Below are positions 31,225-41,522 of a stretch of 64,000 nt of DNA, in pieces. The notes under the pieces are model-generated. The model saw nothing but the letters and a program-made list of their open reading frames with translations. It did not search any database and was not told the origin of the DNA. Within the stretch, counting starts at the first letter, position 1; each line of letters starts with the position of its first letter. This DNA is from Aureobasidium sp. EXF-3400 (Eukaryota > Ascomycota > Dothideomycetes > Dothideales > Saccotheciaceae): contig SWBL01000040.1 of NCBI GenBank assembly GCA_024195585.1, positions 62,001-126,000 on the forward strand. The letters are read 5' to 3'. The position numbers and the translations under genes were made by a program.

Positions 31225-32637
31225 ATGCATCTTGCCCAGGGTCTCCCGACGGTTGGCGGCGGCACTGAGTCATTCTGGCGCGCCGACCTCCATGAGCTTG
31301 ACGACTATCGCTCAACTGAACAGCTACCTGAACAGTCCGACATTGTCATCATTGGAGCTGGATACGCAGGCGTCGCTACAGCATATCATCTTCTCGAGTC
31401 AGGCAGCAAAGCGTCAATTACCCTGCTTGAAGCGCGTTCAGCATGTTCAGGAGCGACGGGCCGTAACGGAGGTCACCTCCGTCCCGATCTCTATGGTCAC
31501 ATTCCAACATACATCGACCGTCACGGACTGGAAGCTGGCGCTGAGATTGCCGAGTTCGAAGCTGCCCATGTTACAGCCATCAAGAATGTCGTCGCAAAGG
31601 AGAATATCGACTGCGACTTTGTCATAACCCGAACGACGGACGTTTGGTGTAATGCGGATGCTGCTGACAAGGCTAAGGCCACCTACGACAAGATGGTCGC
31701 CTATGGTCTAAAGCACATGGATGATGTTCACTTTGTCATGGGAAAGGATGCTGAGGGTGTGAGTATTCTACCTGCTGACCTTGACGCTTCGACTTGTACT
31801 GACTGACCACAGATTAGCGGTATCAAGCACGCCAAAGCATGCGCCACCTACACCGCCGGCACCATCTGGCCCTATAAGTTCATCATGACCCTACTCGGAA
31901 TTCTAAGAGACCGCGGCGTCAACATCCAAACACACACCCCAGTCAACACTATCTCGGCCTCATCCGATGGCCAGTGGACAGTCTCCACGTCTCGCGGAGA
32001 CATCAAGACCCAAAAGGTCGTCCACGCTACCAACGCCTACACCAAGACCTTGTTGCCTGAATACGAGAAGAACATCGTGCCCTGCAAAGGCATCTGCTGC
32101 CACATCGCTGTTCCTGAAGGAGATGTCGCTCCGTTGGTCGGCAACTCGTATATCATCCGCGAGCAAGGCGACCCTAGCGTCCTCAGCTACTTGATCCCTC
32201 GCTCAGATGGTGGTATCATAGTCGGCGGCTCTCAGGCCGTCTTCAAACCTCACCATGAGCAATGGTACAACAACACCGATGACGCCGAGCTAATCGAAGC
32301 ATCCAAAGATTATTACACCAACTACATGCAAAACAACTTCCGCGGCTGGGACAATAGCAAAGCTGAAGTAAAGAAGATTTGGACGGGAGTCATGGGATAC
32401 AGCTATGACAGCAATCCTCATATTGGCGAAGTGCCTGGAAAACCTGGGCAGTACATCTTGAGCGGCTTCAATGGCCATGGTATGCCAGTTATCTGGCTCT
32501 CAGCAGAGGGTGTGTCGGATATGATACACGCGGGAAAGAAGTTTGAGGAGACCAAGGTTCCGCGCGCTTTCAAGACAACGCAGGAAAGAATTGACAAAGC
32601 AAAGGCCGGTCCTGAAGGTGGAGATATTCTTGCTTGA
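31225..32637 (+). CDS. FAD-dependent amine/amino-acid oxidoreductase (DAO family)
   Basis: A flavoprotein of the DAO fold, 452 aa. Exon 1 is 31225-31758, the intron is 31759-31812 (54 nt) and exon 2 is 31813-32637. The start is the ATG before HLAQGLPTVGGG; no ATG lies upstream in frame. FAD-binding blocks are DIVIIGAGYAGVATAYHLLE (GxGxxG, about residues 40-60) and LLEARSACSGATGRNGGHL. Later come YTAGTIWPYKF, VVHATNAYT and the C-terminal IGEVPGKPGQYILSGFNGHG. The SGATGRNGGH segment resembles gamma-glutamylputrescine oxidase-like fungal proteins. The true substrate (amino acid, polyamine or Amadori amine) is open. It sits between a permease and a D-amino-acid oxidase. Confidence 0.87.
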
Positions 32638-32939
32638 GAAAAAGCATAGTTTCAGCACTAGCGACTGCCTATTTCAAAGTCCATTGTTTGTTTCGTGTTT
32701 TGGATAGTAAGAATGCCTCGCATAGCATAGCATGGAAGACTTCATCAGACACGACTTCTGACCTGCCTCAAGCGAGTGTCGGGAAACAACCCCGTTCGGA
32801 AAACACACCCGACATCGGCTCATCCCCATGTCTTGACTCACGCACCATCACATCCCTCAACCATTGCGCTATTGATATAAGTCATGCTTGACATCCAATC
32901 TATATCTCTATTGAATCATACCCTCGAGTTGTATCCAAA
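32638..32939. promoter_or_regulatory. Short gap upstream of D-amino-acid oxidase
   Basis: 302 bp between two genes in the same direction. It should hold the oxidoreductase 3' UTR and the DAAO promoter. No specific site is recognised. Confidence 0.45.
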
Positions 32940-34221
32940 ATGTCCTCAAGATACATCATCCTCGGCGCAGGCGTAATCGGCCTAACCACCGCCCTCGAAC
33001 TCCACTCCCGTTACCCCCACTCCACCATCACCATCATCGCGCGCTTCCTCCCCGGCGACCGCGATGCAACCTACACCTCTCCCTGGGCAGGAGCAAACTG
33101 GCTGTCCGTCGCCACCGACAACGGCCGCCAAGAATCCTGGGACCGCATCACCTATCTAAAGTTCCAACAACTCGCCAAAAGGTTTGCTGAAGTGGGGGTT
33201 TATGATATGCCTATTACTGCGATATATGATTCGAAGATTGAGGACGCAGGGGTGTTGAGTCAAGACATGGGAAGGATTTGGTATGAGGAGTTGGTGGGGG
33301 GAGTTAGGATGTTGGAGGGGAATGAGTTGCCTGAGGGAGCGAAGTTTGGATGTGATCTTAAGAGTTTTGTGGTGGATACGCAGGTTTATCTTCCTTGGTG
33401 AGTCCTAGGCCTTTCATGCCGAATCCCGATGCTAGGGTCTTGCGAAAACTCATGCAGAACACTCGAAAGGTTACAAGGAGAGGTAAAACGTCAAGGCATT
33501 GAGATCAGAAGAGGCATGTTTGACTCTATCGACGAACTGTTTAAAGCCTTTCCCTCCGCGACTGCGTACTTCAACTGCACAGGCCTAGGTGCCTACTCAT
33601 TAAAAGGCGTGGAAGACAAGAGCGTCTACCCCACAAGAGTAAGCACAAACACCTCTTCCTCAACACGAGAGACACAAAACTCATCAAGAAGCAGGGTCAA
33701 ATCATGCTTGTCCAAAGCCCAAAAAATCCCATGACGAGAATGTACTTCCGCTCGCCGCAAAGAGTAAACAAAGATACTACCTACGTCTTCCCACGCGGTC
33801 CCCACAATGGTGTCGTGTTAGGCGGTGTCCGTCTTGACAATGATTGGAGCGGAGACGTTGATCTCGAGTTCGCCGAGGATATCAAGAGACGTTGCTGCGC
33901 TCTAGCTCCTGAACTGGGCAAGCCGGAAGATTTGAAAGTAATTTACCATGGTGTTGGTTTAAGACGTAAGTTTGCTGTTCTATAATGTGGTTGCAGTGTG
34001 AAGCTGATAGAGTGCAATAGCGAGCAGAAAGGGTGGTGCCAGACTGGAAAGAGAAATGTTCGGCAATCATCTAGTCATTCATAACTACGGGGCTGGTGGT
34101 GCTGGATATCAAGCTTCATGGTATGTGGCGACATTAGAGTTTTCTGTTGCATTACTGACACGTGTATAGGGGCATGGCGAAGGAAGCTGTGGATTTGCTG
34201 CAGAGGTGTTCTCGTCTGTAA
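32940..34221 (+). CDS. D-amino-acid oxidase, peroxisomal (PTS1 SRL)
   Basis: A FAD enzyme oxidising D-amino acids to 2-oxo acids, ammonia and H2O2. Exons are 32940-33397, 33470-33638, 33695-33965, 34021-34120 and 34170-34221, giving 349 aa. The N-terminal FAD motif is IILGAGVIGLTTALEL. PWAGANW is present. The spliced YLPWLQGEVKRQGIEIRRG needs an AAG acceptor at 33469; the nearer CAG would create a stop. Splice 2 gives VYPTRGQIMLV. Splice 3 gives the signature GLRPSRKGGARLE. Splice 4 gives HNYGAGGAGYQASWGMA, the family's FAD/substrate motif. The C-terminus SRL is a type-1 peroxisomal signal, matching catalase-protected H2O2 production. The stop is 50 bp from the convergent membrane protein. 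Confidence 0.94.
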
Positions 34222-34271
34222 GCCAAGGACTACAAACTATTCCCTTTACTCTTCATTGCTTTATTTCTGGT

Positions 34272-35468
34272 TCAACTGCTTTTGTTATCAGTCTGAGAGA
34301 GGGAGGCAAACTCGGCGGCTGGAGCCTTGCGAGACTTGATTTTCTGCTCCTCGACTTTGAAAACAATGTCATCTCTTTCCCAGATCGCGAGCAAAGCGGC
34401 GCCCATAGGACCGAAGAGTAGTGACCAGCCAGCAAGACGCACTAACAACGAAGTCGAAAATACCCCTGACTTGGGATATATCACCTTGACAACCGCGAAG
34501 TATGCCCAGACCAGATATGTGAGGAACATGAGCGTCATGTCCCATTGTAAGAACCAGTGTGCACCTTCACCCACCGAACCCGCCTGCTTCCCAGAGAATG
34601 GCGAAACGGGAATGAAAAGATTGGCTGGGTGGAATTGTGCCGCGATGTTGTTTGCGAAGAACTTGGGGAACAGCAGGCTTATCATCGATATAGCGATCGT
34701 GCCGATGTGAGGAATTGCCGCGCAGCAGAGACCAAAGATATAGACTCGCCGAAGTGCTTGTCGCTGATTTCTGGGACTCTTCTCTGCAAGCTCATCTCTG
34801 TATGTCTTGAGCTGAACGAGGAAGAAGCTCGACCAAGCACGCTGAATCAAGCGGAAGAGCAAAGGGAAGAATTGCCATAGACGGATGAGATCAATCTTTT
34901 GCTCAAACGAGATGACCGTTGGTGCATGAAGCGACATCAAGATTGTAGGAACGATGATTCCACCAATCGTTGCAGGGATTATGGCATCTACATCTGTCTT
35001 GTGGTGAACCAAGACGGGACTTGTAGATTTGTCTCCTAGAGGAGAGAAGAGGAAAAAGATCGGGCCTACGACTCCGATACCAAGACCTTGGAACAGCAAA
35101 CCATACGCAGTGGTCAGAGAAACGACTCTCCAATTGTCCTTGTTGAGTCGGCGCTGTCCTTCAAGAGCTGTCAAAATCCATGCGACAATACCTTGACCAG
35201 CAAAGTAGAAGCACATCAATGACGAGCCGGGTCGGGTACCATTGACCATCGGCCAGAAAAGCGTAAGCAGGCTTCGCAAGAATTCGTCAAGCCAGCGCCA
35301 TCGTGTGAATTCTGTGGCATATTCTTCGCCGGTTCCTGGTAGACGGTTTTGTGAGGACGACTGTCGCATCAACGCGAAAGTGCCATTGTCGCTTGCAAAC
35401 TTCCAGAGTGCGACATAGCCATACGCAGCAAGTCCTATCAGTATTGTGTTTCTCACAACGAGGTGCAT
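34272..35468 (-). CDS. Polytopic membrane protein, unknown function
   Basis: A 398-aa protein, single exon. About eight hydrophobic segments are visible, among them LIGLAAYGYVALW, CFYFAGQGIVAWILTALEG, AYGLLFQGLGIGVVGPIFFL, IIPATIGGIIVPTILMSLHA and LAGWSLLFGPMGAALLAIW. The C-terminus is short, polar and cytosolic-looking. I do not recognise a firm family. In general layout it recalls fungal membrane proteins found in some secondary-metabolite clusters, but no terpene or polyketide gene is nearby. It lies tail-to-tail with DAAO. Confidence 0.72.
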   Translation of the reverse strand: MHLVVRNTILIGLAAYGYVALWKFASDNGTFALMRQSSSQNRLPGTGEEYATEFTRWRWLDEFLRSLLTLFWPMVNGTRPGSSLMCFYFAGQGIVAWILTALEGQRRLNKDNWRVVSLTTAYGLLFQGLGIGVVGPIFFLFSPLGDKSTSPVLVHHKTDVDAIIPATIGGIIVPTILMSLHAPTVISFEQKIDLIRLWQFFPLLFRLIQRAWSSFFLVQLKTYRDELAEKSPRNQRQALRRVYIFGLCCAAIPHIGTIAISMISLLFPKFFANNIAAQFHPANLFIPVSPFSGKQAGSVGEGAHWFLQWDMTLMFLTYLVWAYFAVVKVIYPKSGVFSTSLLVRLAGWSLLFGPMGAALLAIWERDDIVFKVEEQKIKSRKAPAAEFASLSQTDNKSS

Positions 35469-37368
35469 GTTGTCAGACGATTGGTTAAAGAAAGACGACG
35501 TCAGTTATGTCACAGAAAAGAAATCATCTCTGTATGTCATAGCTCCACCATGAGAGTCGTGCTCGAAGCTGCTTCTTTCGGCGTATTGCTTAGTACAGAG
35601 TCTGGCATCTCGACTTCCACAATTTCATCCTCCATTTTGATGTGCTCAGATCTTGACAAACATGTGATGCATCGAACGTCAACACTGATCGAAACATATA
35701 CTACTCAGCTCTATAGTATCACAAATTGTTCTCGTGTTTATTTCCGAGGTCGAAAAGCTGCCGTGCATCGCCGCTGTGTCATTCGGCTCTAGCGAGATCG
35801 ATTCAGGTAGGGCTTCTCTGCCGCTGGCCGCGGCAGGTGCATTTACAATTTACACTTTGACGTTCGCTTAGACAGTTTGACCCTTCCTCTAGCGATTCAG
35901 TGTCAGACAGATCTGATATCGGTCGCTTGAGTGACTTGATTTCAGTTGCCTACCACCTAGCAATCGCTCTCTTGCGGTGCAGTCTTTGGCCATTGCGACC
36001 GTGGTTCGAGAGCTGGTCGACGTTTTATGCGCTCGATTTGACTGATTGCATGTTATGTAGATCAACGAAGTGGGGGAGGGGTTCTTGGAGGGGTTGTTCT
36101 GGTCCCTCACGTGGCTCTGTTCCCCTGAACCTTCGTGCAGGAACAAGTACCGAAGATGCAGGATTAAGCAATGGGATTCTGATTGCATCAATTCTCTCGT
36201 GAGCGGAGTTTATGACCTATAACGGAAGTGGTATACAGTGAATTGATATGGTAATTTGTCGAGCTGCTGATTAGCCTTGACAAAGATTAGGGCTTGTGAT
36301 AATGCGCATCCTACTAGATAAGAATCATGCAGAGATGAGTCTGTGTGGAGCCATTGCAGCCGATAAGCCACGCAGACTACCATGCTTCTACATGCCAGAG
36401 GCGACCCTTGGAACTCCTGCACATCAAAGTGGCGCTGCCTCTAAACGATGCTAGGAACAATTGTGAGTCTCACTCCATATACACGACATGGGTCTCGAGT
36501 AGCAGCGGGAAAAGGCCGCCCGAAACCGGCAATCGTTACGAAAACCTGAGAGTCAAGCTTGTCGCATATTCCAAAGGATTCAGCGACAGCTCTAGTGGCG
36601 TTGTTCGCGCGGTTTGATTATTGTCACAATCAAGTGAGGGCCTTCGGCGAGAACTGAAGAATGTCTTGTCGAACGCCCTGATTCAGGCAGGTTGCGCTAA
36701 AGAGCAATCTTGATTGACTGTTGAGAATACGATTACACGACCACAACTCGAATCGCACACGCGACAAGATTGAACACAGTATAACCGCAATCGGAAGCAC
36801 AGTTTAGCTCAGCTTGTCGCCTGTCTCGATGGATGTTCCACGAATTGAAGTCGTCGCCCCAGAGGTCAGAGGCATTAGAGAGATCCGAGTGTGACAATTA
36901 CCCCATCACACACACCTCCGCCGGCGAGTCAACGCCCTGGGGTGATACGTTTCGTCTTACGCTTGGCAATCTCTTGATTGCTTCCAGGGCTTGAGATAAT
37001 CCCGCACGTTCATGTCCTCAACGGATTTTGCAAAATGTTCACATCTTTCTTGATATGCGGATGTCATCGGGTGTATGTGGTAAGTAAAAAGAACAAAATA
37101 AGGTCCCAAGCACCCTTGTTGCAGACGCTTCCAGAGCGGCTTCTCGATGGTCATCGAAGAAAAATCTGACCATATCGTCATTGGCGTTGTGTTCTCCAAC
37201 AGTCCCACTCGTTTCCGAACGCCTGGCTAGCACGCTATGCGAACCTTCCTCACCCAAAGAGTCAAAGCGTCGCTTCCTCTTGTACATATGTGTAGGGCGC
37301 TCCCCGGTGGCTGCCCTGTCTCGTTTTTTCCTACGCTCACTCTTTGTATCAATTAATCACTATACACC
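35469..37368. other. 1.9-kb intergenic region upstream of a membrane protein and a permease
   Basis: The region lies between divergent starts, so both promoters are inside. GATA-type sites (GATAAG at 36317-36322 and 36362-36367) lie about 1 kb before the permease. A near-palindrome CTGCCGC-TGGCC-GCGGCAG lies at 35818-35836. None of the 60-110 codon frames shows family resemblance. No tRNA fold is apparent. Confidence 0.5.
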
Positions 37369-39112
37369 ATGGGTTTCCTGACAAACCCTCCGGACCGTAA
37401 CCTGGACCAAGCCGGTATGGCCGCTGGCCACGGTCAAGCCGCACCTTCGACCAAGAACCAACTCGGCGAGACGCGAAAGGTGTCAAACGAAGAGAGCGGA
37501 GTCGATGTCGACGAGTCCGATGCTATTCTGCTGGCTATGGGCTACCAGCCTGAAATGGCACGCAACCGATCAACCCTTCAAGTCGCCTTCATGTCTTTCG
37601 TCCTTGCCTCAATTCCCTACGGTCTCGCAACAACCTTCTACTATCCTCTTGTAGGTGGTGGCCCGGCGAACATTCTCTGGGGGTGGGTCATGGTCAGTCT
37701 GATCATCATCTGTGTTGCTGCAAGTCTGGGTGAGATCACTTCAGTCTACCCGACAGCTGGCGGAGTCTACTACCAGACATTCATGTTGGCACCAGCCAAG
37801 TACAAGAGAGTCTTGTCGTGGATTTGCGGGTGGGCATATGTCGTTGGAAACATCACAATCACTCTGGCTGTCAACTTCGGTTCCGCACTGTTCATCATCT
37901 CGTGTGTGAACGTCTTTGAGTCGTCGCCTGGTGTCGGCATATGGGACGCCAGCAACTGGGAGACATTTTTGGTTTTTGTTGCCATTACCGTTTTCTGCAA
38001 CCTTGTCTCCTCGCTGGGAAACAGATGGTTGGCTCTAGTCGATGTACGTGAAACAAGACTCTGGGGCTTGCGAGGATACTAACTATGTAATCTAGACTTT
38101 TGCCATCTTCTGGACTCTTGCTGGTGTTCTTGCCATTCTCATCACCACCCTTGTAATGGCCAAGGGTGGCCGTCACTCTGGCAAGTACGTCTTCACTGAC
38201 TTCGAGCCCCAGTCAGGATGGCCTCGTGGATGGTCCTTCTGCGTCGGTCTTTTGCAGGCAGCTTACGCAACCTCATCGACTGGTATGATCATTTCTATGT
38301 GTGAAGAAGTTCAAGAGCCTGCAACTCAGGTCCCCAAGGCAATGGTTGCGACCATTCTTCTCAACCTTGTTGCTGGCCTCATGTTCTTGCTTCCTCTTCT
38401 GTTCGTCATTCCTGACCTCGGCATGCTTGCTGCCCTTGCATCAGGACAACCCGTCCCTACTATCATTGCCACTGCTGTCGGTTCACCCGGTGGCGCCATT
38501 GGTCTGCTTCTTCCCCTAATGGTGCTCGGTCTCATCTGCGGTATCGGATGCACTACCGCAGCATCTCGCTGTGTCTGGGCTTTCTCTCGTGACGGTGCCA
38601 TCCCTGGTAGCAAGTGGTGGAAGCAGGTCAACAACACCACTGCCCTTGAAGGTGTACCTTTGAACGCCATGTTGCTCAGCATGATCGTGCAGATTCTGCT
38701 TGGCGTCATCTACTTTGGATCCGTCGCTGCATACAATGCCTTCTCTGGTGTTGGTGTTATCTGCTTGACTGTCTCGTACGCCATTCCCATCGCTACCAGT
38801 GTCTTCACAGGTCGCAAGCATGTTGAGGGTGCTCCCTTTGCTCTTGGGCCTCTCGGGCTGTTCTGCAACATCGTCGCTCTCGCATGGAGCTGTCTTGCTG
38901 TGCCATTGTTCTGCATGCCGACCACCATCCCTGTCACCGCCACACTCATGAACTACGCATCAGTGGTCTTCGTCGCTTTCATTCTGATTGCAGGTGTATG
39001 GTACTTCGTGTGGGGTAAAAAGAACTACCAGGGACCCCCAACCCATGAAGATACCGCCCTCGAGACCAGACGCAGTATTTCCGAGGCAAGGAGGCACTCG
39101 AAGGTGGCTTGA
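37369..39112 (+). CDS. APC-family permease, GABA/choline (Uga4/Hnm1)-like
   Basis: A plasma-membrane transporter for small nitrogenous compounds. Exon 1 is 37369-38043, the intron is 38044-38095 (52 nt, perfect TACTAAC branch) and exon 2 is 38096-39112, giving 563 aa. The ATG sits in CACCATGG. The cytosolic N-tail is followed by FMSFVLASIPYGLATTFYY and then LGEITSVYPTAGGVYYQTFM, the conserved TM3 region. CGWAYVVGNITITLAVNFG marks the GABA/choline branch. The second half has YATSSTGMIISMCEEVQEPA and SRCVWAFSRDGAIPGSKWW, the loop signature of this subfamily. Expression may respond to nitrogen supply through the upstream GATA motifs (inferred). The substrate is unproven. Confidence 0.9.
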
Positions 39113-40205
39113 TGAAAGATTACACTTTTTCCTTTTCATGTTTTGATGATTGTGGTTCGATGCTGGACGATTGATACCCGATGCGACTAACACCAGGCCA
39201 TATGCGACCGCCTTTGATCATTGACGACATCATCCGAGAGCGACGACGACCGTGAGCTATATGCTTGCCCATGTGCGACTTTCACTGCTAGTGCCCAGCC
39301 CATGCGCAATACAAGCCCGCCCTGCTCGATGCCCTGTTTCAGACACCTCGATACTTCATCCACTGCGACAAACAACTTCCATGCGACTTTCTTGTTCGTT
39401 CTCCGAAAAGCGACGTTAATGTGTTGTTGATCTCTCGTCATCTACATTCCAAAACTAGCAGCGACCTTGATAGCTTTCTTTTTCTTTTGTTGTGGATATC
39501 CCTTCTTGTACCTTACCATTCTAGACATTACAGGCATTCAGTGCCATGTTCATATCTGCTACTAAGAGCACAGCTCGTGCTGAATGATCCTACCCGGATG
39601 CGAGGTATTCTTCGCGAATCGCGAACTGCTAACAGCAGGTGCCAAAAGTGTTCTCGTGGCGCTGGTGATGGGTTCAAAAAGACAAAAGGTCAAACTCGAG
39701 GTAAGTCTTTTACTTTGAGCGATATTCGTCATCGGAGAACTGCTTTCTCGGCGCTGCGGCCGACTGTATGTCTACTTCCCCACTCGGCAGTAGCGAGTCA
39801 ATTGATGTTCTAAAACCGCATTGGTGACCACATCAACACATCCCTGTATGAGTTCTCTACTCGCGTTCTTGCAGGCTCTGCGGACGAGCCTCCGGACGTC
39901 AATCAACATGGGAGTAGGCTGCACTTGCCAAGAGATGCCTTCTAATCATCAATCATGTCTTCACACAGTGGAGTTACGGTGTTAGATCTGCGTTACTTTG
40001 CTTCGTGCCCACACAGCGTGGCTGTGAAACTTTGTTTGTCGCAGTTGTAGATTAAAACAGGTATTCCAGGCCTCCTCGGCCTCGAGCGACGCGATGATGA
40101 TGACGTAGCCCTGCATATTGCTCTGCTCTCACAGTTACATAGCTATCACCAATCCTCGATATTAACATCGAGAACAAAAAGCTCGTCCTTTTCAGCACAA
40201 AAACC
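39113..40205. other. Intergenic region between permease and glycine-zipper protein
   Basis: 1.09 kb between two plus-strand genes. A 130-codon plus frame (39421-39813) has neither codon bias nor recognisable motifs, and I left it out. The promoter of the 40206 gene must lie in its right part. Confidence 0.45.
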
Positions 40206-41522
40206 ATGCCGCCGAAACAGACAACACAGAAAACGAAACCGAAAGCTGCAAACGCATCGAACAAGACAATGAGCAACAACAATGGCGCCAATGGCCAGCA
40301 GGGCATCTCAGAACATGACATCAAACAAAACTCGGGTGTCTCGGCTAGTATGGCTTTACAAGCAACGCAAAAGGCATGGGAATTGAGACAGGCAGCCATG
40401 GCAGCTGGTGATGCCGATGCACGAGAAGCGACTCTTGCGAAAGCTGTCAATAAGGAGATCGAAGCCGAGTCCTTCGGTAAAGCTGCAAAGTACGCACAAA
40501 GTGGCGCTTTCCAAGGCCTCGCCGCTGGTGCTGGATTGGGTGTGCAACCTGGCGTCACTCTCGGAAAACTTACAGGAGCCTTAGTGGGAGGAACGGTGTC
40601 AACAGTCACTGGCCTGCTCGGTGGTGGTATTGGATCCGTCTATGGTGCCATGCACGGCAAGATATGGGACATGGGAGAAATGGCGAGTCATGGTGTTCAA
40701 GGTGTCGTTGGTGACTTTCTTCCTGATTGGAAGTCGACTCCAGCGCAAAAGAAGGCATTGGACAAGATGGTCATGCAGACCAAAGAGACACAAGCACCAA
40801 GCAAGGAAGAGTTGGAAAAGATGAAGAACGATATGCCCGACAAGGCACCCTCATCATGGTCGCAGTCAGCAAAGGACATGACCAGCTACTTGCCCGGCAT
40901 GCCTTCGATGCCCTCGATGCCCAATATGCCCTCCATGGCACAAGCAGGTTCTGCTGTTGGTCTCGGCGGTCTAGGAGCATCTCTAGGTATGGGCGGAGGA
41001 GGCGGTGCTCAAGCCGATACCAAGCAACAAGCACCTCAACAACCAAAGAAACGGAGTCAATCTCAGCCCAAGCAAAGCGAGCAGCCACCAAAGCAGCAAA
41101 AGACGTCGAGCACACAACAGCAGCCTTCCAAACCAAAAGAGGCACCAAAGCCCAAACAAGCCCCGACGGCCAACACAAACACAAATTCCTCACAGCAAAA
41201 GCAAGCTCCCAAAACCAATGGCACATCCACCGGCCCAACCACCAGGTCAGCATCACAAAAGCAGACTCCCTCGACCACAAACACCAACTCTGCAAAGCCA
41301 GCAGCGAAACCACAACAAGCCACTACCAATAAGCCTGCTACTGCTCAAGCCACTACAACATCAAACACTGCCGAGAGAAAGAAGCCGAGGAAGTTGAATA
41401 CCGCAGCAAAGAGCAGTGGTGGTGGTACACAATCCAAGCCAGCAGCAGCTGCAACATCAGCGCCAACCAAAAGAGCGCCGAGGAAGTTGGAAACTCGCAA
41501 ACCTGCTGCTACTGCTGCGTGA
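40206..41522 (+). CDS. Unknown protein with glycine-zipper core and low-complexity tail
   Basis: A 438-aa protein, single exon, ATG in ACCATGC. Residues 1-40 are Lys/Asn-rich. Residues about 45-95 are a helical Ala/Glu/Lys segment (MALQATQKAWELRQAAMAAG). Residues about 100-165 form a Gly/Ala-rich, weakly hydrophobic glycine-zipper stretch (GLAAGAGLGVQPG, TGALVGGTVSTVTGLLGGG, IGSVYGAMHG). Next comes a PGMPSMPSMPNMPSM repeat. The last 170 residues are Gln/Lys/Pro/Thr low complexity with a twice-used basic motif (KKPRKLNT, RAPRKLET) that could bind nucleic acid. No family is recognised. Membrane association or self-assembly through the zipper is speculation. Confidence 0.75.
   Translation: MPPKQTTQKTKPKAANASNKTMSNNNGANGQQGISEHDIKQNSGVSASMALQATQKAWELRQAAMAAGDADAREATLAKAVNKEIEAESFGKAAKYAQSGAFQGLAAGAGLGVQPGVTLGKLTGALVGGTVSTVTGLLGGGIGSVYGAMHGKIWDMGEMASHGVQGVVGDFLPDWKSTPAQKKALDKMVMQTKETQAPSKEELEKMKNDMPDKAPSSWSQSAKDMTSYLPGMPSMPSMPNMPSMAQAGSAVGLGGLGASLGMGGGGGAQADTKQQAPQQPKKRSQSQPKQSEQPPKQQKTSSTQQQPSKPKEAPKPKQAPTANTNTNSSQQKQAPKTNGTSTGPTTRSASQKQTPSTTNTNSAKPAAKPQQATTNKPATAQATTTSNTAERKKPRKLNTAAKSSGGGTQSKPAAAATSAPTKRAPRKLETRKPAATAA

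Noticed and set aside
39421..39813. 130-codon plus frame downstream of the permease
   Set aside because: No codon bias, no motif; hydrophobic start due to pyrimidine-rich DNA.
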